Origin: Amphirosellinia nigrospora
Lineage: Eukaryota > Ascomycota > Sordariomycetes > Xylariales > Xylariaceae
Direction of reading: 5' to 3'
DNA length: 64,000 nt
NCBI GenBank assembly: GCA_004123355.1
Contig: SCHM01000001.1
Location: 12,720,193 to 12,784,192, forward strand
Shown: piece by piece, positions 34,183 through 46,660 of the stretch
How the letters are laid out: each line of letters starts with the position of its first letter
How positions within the stretch are numbered: position 1 is the stretch's first letter
Made by a program: the position numbers and the translations under genes
Notes under the pieces: generated by a model
What the model saw: only the letters and a program-made list of their open reading frames with translations
What the model was told of the DNA's origin: nothing
The model's database searches: none

Positions 34183-35068
34183 CTATGAGGTGTATACGGC
34201 AGCCACTGCACCTCCATCATCGCTCCATAGCCATCGAGAGTAAGCTGTTCGACTTCGTCAGTATACGATCCGCGAGTTTGTGATGACAAGTGACTTACAG
34301 CATTGGGCGCGCCGGGCCAATCGCCACCGACGGCGACGTTGAGAATCATGTAGAGCGGGCTGTGAGCCAGGGTGGACCAGACGGGGGCGTCGTTCAGGTC
34401 GGCACCGCTGACGGTGTAGAAGGTGGCGCCGTCCATCTGGAACGAGATGGTCTGGGCGCGCCAGTCCGAGTTCGTGAGATCGATCTTGACGGACCAGGTG
34501 TGGAAGCCGGCGGGGCATCGGCACCGTGCCGGAGCGACCGGTCGTCTCCTGGCACGGGCCGCCCTGGCTGGTGCCGCAGTGGAGGGTGCCGTGGCCCGTC
34601 GCGAGGCCGTTGACCTGCTCGAAGATGTCGATCTCGCCGCACTGCGGCCACTCGGTACCGTGGCGGATGGCGTCGCCGAGAAGCCAGAACGCGGGCCACA
34701 CGCCCTGCTTGTTCAAGGCCAGGTTGCCGCGATGAGGATGTTGGCCGACACCATCATGACCTTGCCGGCTGCGGCGTCCACGACTCCTTCGACTCGATAC
34801 GGCCCGGGCACTGCCCGGTGTGGACTTGCGCGGGACAACTGGACGGTACCGCCCCGCTGATCTGCAGATTGCTGTTCGAGTGGGTGTACACCTCGACTTC
34901 GTTGTTGGTGTCGATGGCGTCCATGATGTTCCAGGTATCGGTGTTCGGAGGGGTGCCGGCGGCGCCCTCGAAAGCGTCAAACCAAGTCAACTTCATACCG
35001 TTGACGGGAGGAGTAATCGCAGCCGCAAGGCTGGGGAGAAGAGGCAGGATTGCGGTTTGGAAACGCAT
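34183..35068 (-). CDS. Secreted GH16 endo-1,3(4)-beta-glucanase
   Basis: Predicted to hydrolyse beta-1,3/1,4-glucans of fungal or plant cell walls outside the cell. MRFQTAILPLLPSLAAAITP is a signal peptide. Then KLTWFDAFEGAAGTPPNTDT and NEVEVYTHSNSNLQISG, GRIESK, VMMVSANILIA, NLALNKQGVWPAFWLLGDAI, and the GH16 catalytic motif ExDxxE in CGEIDIFEQVNG (both acidic catalytic residues present). Towards the end are FQMDGATFYTVSGADLND, LAHSPLYMILNVAVGGDWPG, a 54-nt intron (GTAAGT, TACTGAC branch point, ACAG), and YGAMMEVQW. About 280-300 aa, normal for the family. At least four one-base frame changes are needed, all at short G or C runs; with the last one corrected the stop is TAG at 34183-34185 (AAVYTS end). 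GC-rich third positions contrast with the AT-rich flanks. Confidence 0.85.
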
Positions 35069-36776
35069 TTTGAATCTGTCTCGGACTTATATATGAATGG
35101 TGTTTGGTATGTTGGACCGTAAGGACGGAGGTAATCTTCCCAGGAAGATGAGAATGTACTGAGTGAAGGGAACGCGAGGCCGGGCGTCCAAGGTATCAAG
35201 TCAATGCCTGTCTTGCAGGAAGTTCGTATCAAAGGGGGGGAAGGTGAAGAAGGAGAGACGAAGAGTCGGGATAGTAAGTCAACTTGACTATGCCTATAGC
35301 TATCGTTTTGAGGAAGAAAAGAATGTGGGATATATAGCTCGGCTAGCAAGACGGGAGTGAACGAAAAAAACAAGATAGTTCTTGAAAGAAAAAAGAGAGC
35401 GGACCAGAAGGAGGAGGTGTAGGAGAAGAGAGAGCTTCGGAGCGGGCTCATCCTGAAAGATATATATTAAGTCCCTACCGCAGATATGGGAATCCGGCAA
35501 CAAGTCGCTAGACCCGGCTCATGGCCGAGAGCTCCACCGCGTGCGCGCGCATAGTACACTAAACAAAGAAGATAGGAGCATGCATGCATGGTATCTCTGG
35601 AGCTCCCTGTGCCGAGCATGTGGCAGCGCCACGCTGGCCGACAGGGGTCGGATGCAAGACACGAGCCAAAGAGACATTGAACGCACAATGCGGACTAAAG
35701 AGTCAATGGTGGGTTGCTGATGGGACTGCTATGTGGTGTCGGCGTAAGCCATGAATGAGAATTGGAGTTGTTTACGGCACATGAATGGTTATCATGAAAA
35801 TAATGTTGTCGCTACTAATTAGAGATCAGTCATGCCCCTCTGTCCTTTCTTCTTTGTCTTTGTCTTAGTCCTTTTTTTTTTCTCTCTCTCTCTCTGTCAC
35901 CAAACTCGTTGGCGAAGAGGAGGGGTATAGTGGTCTAACTAATCCTGTCAGGCATAAGAGCAATAATAGCCTAACAATATGAAGTGTTGCCTTGATAGCT
36001 ATCGACTTCGCTTTAAGGTGAGAATAGCCGGACGATGCAGCCGTATACCGGTACTTTTTCTGGTCATGATCACCATTGGCTGCCGTTGTCCAAGTCCCTG
36101 ATCCTCGCTTACTGGTCCCGGCGGGGGGAATTGATGGCTAACCCATATAAACTGGCCCAAAAGGGGCAAGAAAGGGGACGAAGCTTAGTTCTCTTTGGTC
36201 TATTTGAGATCTTGGCGTTCTTCATGCAAGGAACATTGCAGCCAGCCGTCGCCACACTGCGCCGCCGGGGCGAATCACGCTGCAGGGATCCTGAAACATG
36301 CGAGTATGGATTTTTAGATTTGGCCTTATGCCCAAGCCAAGACGAGACTGGAAGCCTCCGGTAGAGTAAACATATTCTGGACCACTACACTACTGTGAAT
36401 AGGCCCCGGTCGCACGCCTGCATCGTGACGGGCGCGGCCAGCTCGGGACAACCTCCCTACTGTACTCCTCTCATGTGCAGTACTCGAATGCAATGGAAGC
36501 GTGCTAACCGCGGTGCTTAATCGCGAAAGCGGATTGATCACTTATTTTAGGACCAGCTCGACCAGATAGGCAAAGTTGACAAGACTATAGCCGCGGGTCA
36601 GTGCTCTAATAAGCGCGCGCGCTTGCTTTTCGCGAGGAATTTGTCCAGGTTCAAATGAGGGTCAAGTCGACCAGCAACTATCTACAAATGGTACTGGTAT
36701 CAATTTACACTAAGGTTGTGTAGAGGTATACCATGCCATACTATAGATATTAGCCTCGTATCATTGCGCTTGGGGC
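35069..36776. other. GH16 upstream region and gene-free stretch
   Basis: The first 400 bp are the G/A-rich (on +) upstream leader of GH16. A short TC run lies at about 35879-35898. A + frame at 36035-36364 (109 aa) follows a TATAAA-like site but has no recognisable domain. Confidence 0.45.
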
Positions 36777-37333
36777 CAGGTCGGCTACTCGCACATCAAA
36801 AACTGCTATCCGCACATCAAACTAGCCGTTTCTAGTCAATCTTCACCCGTATCTCCTAACTGCTCCACATACTACTTAAATTGGGTTAGAATCGGAGCAG
36901 CCAAGAAGCAATTCAGAAATAACAGTCTTCTACCGCGTTTATAACGCGTTTGTAGAAGTTAAAACTTACAACAACAACAAAAATACAGCGCTTAAATATT
37001 TTAATAAAAAATTACATTCGACAGCTAAAAATATCCTATTTTAATAAGCATAGCAAGTTTGTAATATTTTAATAATAATTAAAAACAGTTAATTAAGCGG
37101 TAAAGTAAAGTATAGGTAGGTAGGCGTAAGTGGTAGCTATTGCAAGCCATTTTTAGCTACTTTGACTGTTCTTTTACGCGTTTCTCTTTTAAAGAAATAG
37201 ATTCTACTGGTGTATGCCGAGATGTCTATACAAATTAGGTTAAAAGAGGGCGGTGGATGGTATGGTGGGCCTCTTGACTAGAAACGGCTAGTTTGATGTG
37301 CGGATAGCAGTTTATGTGCGAGTAGCCGACCTG
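36777..37333. mobile_element. hAT-like MITE with ~60-bp terminal inverted repeats
   Basis: The left end, starting CAGGTCGGCTACTCGCACAT (36777-36839), is repeated inverted at the right end (37274-37333) with only a 3-bp length difference and few mismatches. The repeats begin with CAGG, as many hAT ends do. They are flanked by CTTGGGGC (36769-36776) and CTTGGGGG (37334-37341), an 8-bp target-site duplication with one mismatch. Within each TIR the motif CGCACATCAAA is repeated, like hAT subterminal repeats. The 430-bp interior is very AT-rich with no transposase frame. So it is a non-autonomous DNA element, fairly young judging by TIR identity. Confidence 0.88.
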
Positions 37334-40300
37334 CTTGGGGGCACACAGGTGAGAGGCGGATAGCCTATAGATCCCTCGATGCCAGTGCACTGGCCAGGAA
37401 CGGCCCCCTCCATCTACCCTCCAGATACACGTCGACATGTGGCGGGGTCGCTCAACAGTCAATAATAAGCGCTGTGTTGTCAAAGTTGCATTGTGGGTTT
37501 AGGCGGCGGGCGTCAACAGCAGTACCCCAACGCGCCTCGTCTTTCCTTTACCATCCATATAGCCCTAGGACTACCTATGATAGTTCTTTTCAACAAACCC
37601 CGCAGAGTTCAGCTCTGCTCCCCCGATACTTTTTTACATTGGTGTTGCCGATGGGATTACTTCTCGGATTTGTCGGTAACGTCGGATTGGGAATCAGTTG
37701 TTCATCGACCCAGGTACCTACAGTAGCAACAGCCCACAGCCCAGACACGCTAAATCTTTAGCCCACCGGTTCAGGGGTCTTCATTATTCCAAGATTGAGC
37801 CAATGATCGCACAGAAGAGCGTTTTAACTTAGATCCCGTAAGACGGCGGCGCTGGCCGCACCAAGAGATCTTGACCAGATCCTGTTAGGCTCCCGGCTTG
37901 GGAAAATTTACTGATGGGACGAACTTCGATGGGCTCGTTTCAGTTTAGATCTACGCTCACTCCATCTCCATAGGCATCAATCTTTGTTGTGCCCGACTTG
38001 ATTTCCGTATTCGGACTATTGACCGCCACGCCAGCAACTTAGACCAGTGGACAACGAAGCAAAATCTGTCGTGCAACAATCATCGAGGTGCTCAATGACT
38101 ATAAGCCATGGCGAATACTCAAGCCATTTTGAGTCAGATCACCAAATGCATCTCACTATATGATGCATCTCCCTAGTAATACCACACCGGGATAACCCGT
38201 TTTGAGCAGTATACACACACCGCTCGCTGAAGACGGGAGCGCTGACGGGGAAGGATGTCGCTATCGTGATAGCATACTCCTTCGCTCCTCTAAGTAGATT
38301 TCACCTTACTGGGCGTCGAAGCAGTTCTGACGCCTTGCATTCAGTGCGTTGTCAATGTGCTACTTAACACCACCGAGCGTAATACTGTCCATCTACTAAG
38401 CCATGATCCTGTCGATCCCACGGCCTAGACTCCTTGCCGTTCGTCGATCGACAACCAGATCCTCGCTGATCTTATACTGATAAAGCTCCGAGCCCTGATG
38501 TGTCTTATTGATTTCGCGTTCAAAGCCTCCAAGGATTTACCTCCCCTCTTAGTCTACCTATTATTCCGACCGTGTCAATCGTTATGCATCCCATTGGGCC
38601 CGATCTTGGTCGTTTTCGTCCTGTACATACATGTCCATATAGATCACGTTACCATTGTCAGCCGGCGTCGACTAAGGGTGGCCTCTCCGACTATTAATGT
38701 ATTACCCCAACATCACGCAGGTACGTGTATCACTGCGGCGATATCTCCTCGGGGGATAGGACATAAGAACCTCCAGTAGAAACGCTTTTCTTCTTGGGTT
38801 GCACTGGGGGAGCGGAGCCTCTGGATGTTGGGGTAGTAGTGTTTACGCCCCAAGGACGGCGCGTGTCAGGTGTCTGCGGCATCATAAGTCCCAATGGACG
38901 TCAATCGACCACTTAGGGGCATAATACCTTTCTTACGCATAGCCCGCTTTGATTTCAGGTCATGAGACAGCAGACCGGCCGGGCCTCTCCTTTGCTCAAC
39001 ATGGCCATCAGAGTGAAGCCAGATATGAGATTCAGGGAGGAATGTTGAAGAGGCTACTAAATTATAGCCGAAGTCCATGCTGTGTATCCTTGACTCTGGT
39101 CTACTCATGGCGGGGTTAGTCGTCCATTCCCAACTTCCAATCCTACCGTCAATCGGGGAATGGGGGTGGGCGATTAATTTGGGGTTGCATGCATAGTTGC
39201 TCAACGCCTACCTAATATTGATGGTTGACTGGTAGAAACTCTCCCACGTTCGATCTCATCGCCTATTTTCGAAGCCCTTTGTAACACCTTCCTTATGAGA
39301 ATTGAGAGTAGTTACTCTCGAGTTCATTTCCACTGCTTGAAAGTCGACCCCAGAGCGCTCGGAGTGGGCTTAGATATGAGCGTTTTTTACAAGCAGTGAT
39401 AGAGGCGATCGGCTATAATTCCAAGACGGATAACTCCGAGGCTTCTGCGCGACTTTTGCGTGTCTAGTATATCAGAACTCAAGGAATTTTGAGACGAAAT
39501 CGCTGAGGTTCTAGCTTCTCAAGTCCCTTGATTATCTGAGGCGGCCAGATGAGTAGATGCTCTCCGTCGCTGTCCCCCACACCATACTGTCCGCTATACG
39601 GACTATGCGCGCCTGGGTGTTTTGTCTCTCGGCGTACCCATTAAGACCAAGTTGTCAGCCTAGGACTAGAAAAAGGGCGCGCTTCAGATTTGGCCAGCCT
39701 TGCCATTGAAACTCGTAGTATAGATCGTGATCGTAGGTTTTTGTCACGGAATAGAACTGCAGCATTACGCTACCACGCTACCAAAAGATAGAACGTTGTC
39801 AAGTCGAACGGCATGACCGTCTGCAGCTGTTACATACGTACTGTGACTGTTTTCACATTCTAATCTGTCAGCTTCCCGCAATGTTCCAGCTTGAAGCTAC
39901 GAGTGTCGAAGAACTCTTGTCTCTTTGCTTAGCCTATTTAGCCGGAGCCGTAGAATCTTAATGATATCAACTCGGTTTGTCGTTATGACTAGGATGGCGC
40001 TTGTACCTAGGAAATCAGCGCTGAATGTCTTGTTGACAGGCTTTACCCGCCTTCTGTCGACGAACCGAGCAGCCTGAGGCCTCACTACCTCTAGTGAGGC
40101 AGTTAAAGAAGTAAGTAGCTTCACGCCACGATCCACCGAGTAAGTACATATTGCATTGCACTCTTAAGTATCACGAGGCGTGGCACACAAAAGTAATAAA
40201 AAAAAAGAAACTCCCCGTATATAGCTAGATAATCTCCATGAGGTTAGTTTCGGAAACCTTCGCGCAGCAACCAGTGTCTATTACATACCATATACTACTG

Positions 40301-40493
40301 GGTTAATGACAGTGAGGCTTGTGATAAAATGTCAGGTCCCATTCACCTTACCAGTACTATAGCAGAAACCCCTGGCTACGAGACCTTACCCTATACTCTT
40401 CCTTCTGTAAGTTACGTCAAGGTTGTACCAGAAAACTATAATTTCACGTAAATTCGTAATATACGTCCTACGCATTAGAAAGAGTTTGATTTG
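37334..40493. other. Gene-poor stretch of 3.1 kb
   Basis: No supported gene. A 112-aa frame at 38866-39204 (-) and a 95-aa frame at 37474-37761 (+) have no recognisable motif. Short coding-like scraps between 37900 and 38500 are too broken to assign. No terminal repeats or RNA genes seen. Confidence 0.45.
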
Positions 40494-40947
40494 TTAGCCC
40501 TCACATTTTTGCCATGCATGCGATGACAGTCGGGACACTTGCTTCCCAAGGTCTCTTTTCTCACAGAAATAAAATGACGCCGTTAATATTCCGGGAGTAT
40601 TAACGGTATATGTATCCACTTCTACGCGACATCTTTTAGGAAGGACTGGAGGCGGCTCGGCCCAAATGGTAGTCTTCGATATAAGTGAGCCATCTGCAAC
40701 TGGGGTCTGCTCTGCCAGTTCTCGCTCATGTGATAATGTTGCTAATAGCAATGCATCTGTATCTGGCATATGATATTATGATTTCTCGAATATCTGACTG
40801 CTTGATGAAGCCTGTTGTTTTGGTACGGACGAGATCAACAATTATCAGGTCATGCTCGTCGTCTTGTATTCCTTGGGCAGTTCTAACGTCTCTAAGATCG
40901 CGGTTGATTTCTGCGGATACCAACCTGCTCAGACTCTTTTCGATCAC
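40494..40947 (-). pseudogene. SF1 (UPF1/NAM7-like) helicase C-terminal relic
   Basis: The - strand reads SLSRLVSAEINRDLRDVRTA, then QGIQDDEHDLIIVDLVRTKT, TGFIKQSDIREIIISYARYR and CIAISN. This matches the motif V/VI region of UPF1-type helicases: the xTxxxxQGxExDxVIxDxVR block, then xLxVxxTRAR. Here the Thr-Arg-Ala-Arg finger is replaced by SYARYR, and no motif I-IV is seen upstream. A remnant, with short extra coding-like sequence towards 40494. Confidence 0.5.
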
Positions 40948-43014
40948 GGTGACCTGTGCTTCATAGGTTTGTTAACTCGTTAATGTGGGACGCCCACGGC
41001 GAGGCCAGCACGACCGAAAAGCATCAGCTATGCGAGTATGTTTACAAATACTATACGGCAAGGAATTATAAACATTTCGAGCCGTTGTTAGAGAGTACTA
41101 TAAACATGAAATCCAACGCGTTTCCCTTAATCTCACATACTATACTCAAGAAAGAATTCAAAGAGATATACGGCTCCTATGGAAAATATTACCTGTCTAT
41201 GAATATAACGGCCCTCCCAGCTCGATTAAAGATGGGGAGACTAACATGGAGGTGAGCAAAGCGCTGGTCCAACAACGCAATATACATTATTATACATACT
41301 GCCTCCAACAATCCCAGAGCAACGTGTGAAAGGTTACGTTTTTATGGAGGGTGACTTATAGATAGGCGGATATCAACCACAATTTGACCCCAGGTCACTA
41401 TACCCTAAGTTCGTGGAAGGCGTCCGAGATTCGGAACGATTCCAATTACTCGAAGATGGACCAATTCCTCCTCGCGACAACTAGAATCTTCATTTGCTTA
41501 CATTGCCAACAATGACTATTCTGACTACAAATTGAAAATGGATAAGCAAGTATATACATCGCGATGAACCTAATGCTAAGACATGAGTCTCCCTTGGACT
41601 TTTGCTTGATAGCATCAGTTACTCTCTAGCCTCTTGCTCAAAGATTTCATTACTGATATTGCTCATGTTACCAAAGTCACTTAGAACATTAGGACTCCTG
41701 TGGGTGACGTTATCACACACTGGTCACCCTATAAGCTCGACAGACAATATCGAAGCCACATACTTCGGTGATTTAAACCCGACTCGTCCATATTCCTATG
41801 GGAGATATGTGAGTAGACATGTCGGCATACCCTGCGAAACCCTTTGAGGAGGTAGCTGAAGCATTATTCACTAGACCCGAGGAGATGGTGACAGTGTCCA
41901 TGAGCCAGCCCTAACGAGAAGCTAATACGTGTCGAGGGTAGAATGCCTCATCTGTTACCGGAAAGATCTGAGCGGCAGTTTTTATGTGTTTCTCTTTCTT
42001 CACTAGCCTTTATGACAGTTTAGAGCCTATCAAGTACGCCAAAACTTGAACCTGATATTATCCAACATTTAATACGAAGTATGGCGATGTTAGATGGTAT
42101 GACCGCCTTTCTGTGTCTAAGACTAGTAGCGTGCGACGCCGTCATCTTTGACTCATATCACGGGAAGCGTCCTTCCACTCTCTAGGGCACACTTATAATG
42201 ACAAATAATATGCATGTGTTGTTGTCTTGAATGAAGATTGCCAAGCTCCCAGCTCTTAGTTCACACCACTGCCCCCCTTGATATCAAAAGCCCCCCTATT
42301 ATACATTCGCAAAACTAAATCTCCACGATGTCAACATAGAATATCAATATCCTCTAGTAAACCATGTCATTTATATTCTTATAAATTTGCTCGACAATAT
42401 ACTTGAGCCCTGCACGTTATTTTATCAATATGCCTTAACGGGCTGCGATCCTTACCCCTCAATGATATTTTTAGCCCCCAAGTTCTAGAACCCCTCCCCG
42501 TCCTACGATGTGGATATGACTGATGTAAGCGCTAGCCTATCATCTATCAGATCATCACCCCTACATGCAGCGGCCAGCCCTACAAGCCGCAATCCTGACC
42601 TTACAATTCACTCGTCTGGGTAGGACAAGGGCAGCTTGTTACCCAGATGGGAAAGGCTGAAGGAGGAGAGGGTTTTGACCCTCCCAGATGGCGCCAGCGA
42701 CTTCGTGCTCGGGTCGATTCTGAAAGCCTGTTCTCAACTTTTGTGCCACCTCATTACTTCTTTAAGCTTCAGGAGTTGCTATTCTTCCTTCGTTACTCTT
42801 ACTACGCTAATCTTACTACACTACCCGACTATTATCAGATCAGGCTGGGGAGCGCAGGTTTCAGGTGAGCTTATGTGCCAACAGCTCTCGACCTGTTTGC
42901 TCTACAAAACGCACGTGCTCTTCCTTTGAAGAGCCGTTCGTATCTCTTGTTCGTACGACTCTAGTCGTGCAATAAAGACGAACTACCTTCTGAAAGCTAG
43001 TGGTCTCCGCGGTC
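40948..43014. other. Gene-poor stretch
   Basis: A + frame at 40956-41255 (99 aa) and a nearby + segment at about 41365-41485 (GGYQPQFDPRSLYPKFVEGV) look like pieces of a decayed protein, but I do not recognise the family. The last 400 bp are the upstream region of the calpain gene. Confidence 0.4.
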
Positions 43015-46000
43015 ATGTCTATCTTTCCACCCGATGCGGCCTCCGAGGCCGACTATCTAGGCCGAGACGACGAGGACGCGATGGCGCAAACCATCATGGC
43101 CAAAGTCCCCGTTACAATATCCCTGAGTCGGACACAAAATAAGGAACAGACGCCCCAGCAAGCTATTGACGAGTTCTGGGCCAAGTTCACTACTAAGGCC
43201 CCTGGCAAAGGTTCGTGACGCTTAGTTTGACGATGGGCCACTACCACATCTCCGACAAACCGTCTATTCTATTTTACGTCGCTGGATTTTCAGAGCGCGG
43301 ACGAGCTTGTGCGGACTTTCCGTTACTCCGTCCATCTGTTAGGCTACTTCGATAGCGCGTGTGCTGAATGTAAGTTGCCCAGTTCATCGCCCGCCTCTGT
43401 TACGCCTTCGGGCTTCTTTTGGTTCGTCTGAGAATTCTAGCGAGCTCTATTTATGTTTACTTTTCGTTCGTATGAAACACGTAGACGTTGTTAAAGCTAG
43501 GGTTTTTATGCTTAATTAAAGCTTATCATAAATGCTCCTTACTCGTATAATCTATACCTTGTTAAAGTATTAACATTCTGAATCTTAGATTTACAACTAG
43601 CGGAGTAAAATAGAAAAACGGTTTGTTGGGAATGTAGTAATGGACATTTACGCGATTTGCACCAACTCTCCTAGGCGGAACGAAAGAAAGTGATTTGAAT
43701 GCTGACATTGCCTTTTGTATCTTAGCAACCACCATCATTCCTTCTAATAAGTATGCCGAACAGGCAGCGCGACGATCGAATAGGGCCGGAAGCACCACAA
43801 CCCAGGCATCATACGAGGAAGCAGCGGCGGTATGCAAGGCCAAGGTAGCCAAGATCGTCAAGGAGTGCCGCCGGGTAAACCAGAAGTACCGGGATCCGCA
43901 CTTCGACCTGGAACTGGATCTGAAATGGGGCGCGCGCGATACGCTTGAGATGCTATGCAACACGGACGAGGAGGGGGCGAAGTCGCAGTTCCACCCCAAG
44001 AGCGTCAAGCGAGTGACGGATGTTTTCGACTCGCCAACGTTCTATGTTGACGGGCCAAATGCCAACGACGTGCGGCAGGGGCGCGACGGGGACTGCTGGT
44101 TGCTGGCGGCACTATGCACGCTGAGCAACAAGCCTTCCCTGATCGAGCGCGTGTGTGTAGCGCGCGACGAGCAAGTCGGCGTGTACGGATTCGTCTTCCA
44201 CCGCGACGGCGAATGGATCTCCGAGATTATCGACGATAAGCTGTTTCTGACCAAGCCCGACTTCGACGAGAGCGTGCTTGAGCGCCTGCTGTGGGAGGAC
44301 CGCGAGCGCGTCGACTCGGAGGAGCAGTACCGCAAGGCGTACCAGAGCGGCTCTGGCGCACTGTACTTCGCGCAGTGTGAGCATGCCAACGAGACTTGGC
44401 TGCCGCTGCTCGAGAAGGCCTACGCCAAGGCCCATGGAGACTACCAGGCCATCGAGGGCGGGTTTACAGGCGAGGGCATCGAGGATCTCACCGGCGGCGT
44501 CACCACCGAGCTGTATGCGGCGGATATCTTGGACAAGGAGTACTTCTGGAAGGAAGAGCTCATGAAGGTGAACGACGAGTTCCTCTTCGGCTGTTCGACC
44601 GGTATGTGGGGCGCCGTCTGGGGTGAACGCAAGGGCATCGTAGAGCTGCACGCGTACTCCATCATGAGGGCCGTGGAGATGGACGGCAAACGACTCGTTT
44701 TGCTGAAGAACCCTGGGGCAAAGGGGAGTGGCGAGGCCCGTGGAGCGACGGGTCCAAGGAATGGACCGCCGAGTGGCTGACGAAGCTCGACCATCGATTC
44801 GGGGATGACGGGAACTTCTGGATCTCGTACGAGGACTTGCTTCGCAAGTATCAGGCATTCGACCGCACGCGGATTTTTGGCGAGGACTGGAAGATCACCT
44901 CGATTTGGACGACGGTCTCGGTCCCCTGGACGCTTGACTACCACGACACTTACTTTACCTTCTCCTTGGCGAAGACCGGCCCCGTCGTGCTAGTCCTCTC
45001 GCAGCTCGATACTCGGTATTACCGTGGCCTCGAGGGCCAGTATCGGTTCGAGTTGAACTTCCGCTTGCACAAAAAGGGCCAGAAAGACTATGTTGTGCGC
45101 AGCATTTCTCCCTACCGCCAAACGCGCTCGGTTAATGTTGAGCTAAAGTTGGAGGCGGGCGAGTATATTGTGTTGATAAAAGTGAACGCGACACGTAACC
45201 TGGATATATTGCCGGTAGAGGAGGTGATTCGTAACCATGTTCAGGATCGTAGAGATAAACTTGTTGCTGTTGGCATGTCGGTTAGTGGGACCTATTGCGT
45301 GGCTCAATACTATGCTAACGTTTTCTTAGTATGTGTTTATCTTGCAATCCGACATCTCATTAATTTATAACTCTATGACTGATGTGAAATAGGTATGACT
45401 TAGCCCATAGCAAAGGCAAGATGATCGAAACCGAAGAGGAGAAAAAAGCGAAGAAGGCCGTCGAGAAGCGCAAAAAGGACGAGGAGAAGGAAGCGATAAG
45501 GAAGCACCAAATGCTGTGCCGCCAGGATAGCCACTACCTCAAAGTTAAGGCCCACCAGAAACGCAAGGAGAAGAGGGAGAAGGCCAAGGCTAAGCAACTG
45601 GCGAAGAAAGCTGCTAAAGAGGCGAGAGAAAAGGATAAACTTTCCGACCCGAACCAAGTGCAAATTGTCGAGCCGACTGGGTCAACTGAGCCTGCTTTGG
45701 AAACTGATGTTGATGATACTACCCGGAAGCCATCCCAGAAGCCATCCCAGAAGCCACCGCTTGGGCTTCCGCCAAGTCTGGAACTGACGATGGCACATCC
45801 ACGCCCAAGCTGGAGAGCCGGAAGCCAAGGACAGCTCACCCAGTGAAGCGAAAGACGGCCCTCCCAGCACTGGATCCCGGACAACTCGCTCTAGAAGAAG
45901 AAAGGCAGAATACACCTCCCACCCCTCCCGAACCGCCAAAACAACCAACAAATGAGAGAGAAGAAGAGTCATCCGACGACGAACCCTCAACTCCTCCTTA

Positions 46001-46339
46001 TCGGAATCACGGACCGAGAGTGGGACATCGTGTACCGGCGCCGTCCCACACCCCCGGCACCACCAGCACCACGGCCGCAACCGCCCGATTCGGATTCCGA
46101 GGACGAGTTTGAGAGCAACCCATGAACGCGGTCGCTACGTCGGTCTGCGCGTGTATTATAAAGTTGCCGAGGAGGATCGCGAAAAGGAGATTGTGAAATT
46201 GCGGGTTATCAGGCCGAGTCCTTATGCTAGGAAAGGTGGCGAGAGCGATGGAGAGGGCGAGGAACAGAAAGACGTGGATGAGAAGAGTGCTGAGAAGGTC
46301 TCCAAGGGTCTTGATGTTGATGATAGTGCTAAGGAGTGA
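43015..46339 (+). CDS. Calpain-family cysteine protease
   Basis: Calcium-type intracellular cysteine protease. Exon 1 starts MSIFPPDAASEADYLGRDDE and includes PQQAIDEFWAKFTTKAPGK, the usual N-terminal block. A long intron (about 43210-43726, donor GTTCGT) joins it in frame to ATTIIPSNKYAEQAA, KECRRVNQKYRDPHFDLE and the protease core: FYVDGPNANDVRQGRDGDCW with catalytic Cys, ELHAYSIMRAVE with His, and LLKNP with Asn. A one-base change at 44712 (CC, expected CCC) gives NPWGKGEWRGPW, then the beta-sandwich (WTTVSVPWTLDYHDTYFTFS, GQYRFELNFRLHKKGQ). A Lys/Glu-rich coiled coil follows (about 45420-45650), then KPSQ repeats, a Pro-rich acidic stretch, and a terminal GLRVYYKVAEEDREKEIVKL module ending at 46339. 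The triad is complete; the two or three further frame changes lie in the low-complexity tail. Confidence 0.87.
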
Positions 46340-46560
46340 GTCTTATGCTGCTTTGTTTATTTCCTTTATCTTCTTCGTCGGAAGCCGTTCTTGTTTTGTT
46401 GGAATGTGTTCTCCAAGACAATTGCTGACTTTGATTTATTTTAGTGCTACACTCGAAGGTAATGGAGAGCAGAGAAGGAAGAGCATCTTGTCGCTTGTAC
46501 CTCCAACTCCTTAACTTGTGGATAACCAGGCTGCTTCGTCGAACGAGTTCACTTCGTTAC

Positions 46561-46660
46561 TCTTGTTGAATGGACGTCTCTCTTATTGAACGGACGTCTC
46601 TTTTATTGAACGGACGTCTCTTTTATTGAACGGTCGTCTCTCTTGTTGAATGGACGTCTC
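46561..46660. repeat. 20-bp minisatellite, 5 copies
   Basis: The unit TCTTATTGAACGGACGTCTC is repeated five times without gaps. Copies differ at three positions (C/T at 2, A/G at 5, C/T with a single A/T change). No unique spacers, so it is not a CRISPR array. It lies 220 bp downstream of the calpain stop. Confidence 0.95.

Noticed and set aside
34290-34613. Open frames on + across the GH16 gene
   Set aside because: Shadow frames; the - strand has signal peptide, EIDIFE catalytic motif and a good intron.
44112-44858. Long - strand open frame (248 codons) across the calpain gene
   Set aside because: Antisense shadow of the GC-rich calpain protease core; no motifs, and the + frame has a complete Cys-His-Asn triad.
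46561-46660. Possible CRISPR array
   Set aside because: Repeats are directly contiguous with no unique spacers, and the host is eukaryotic.
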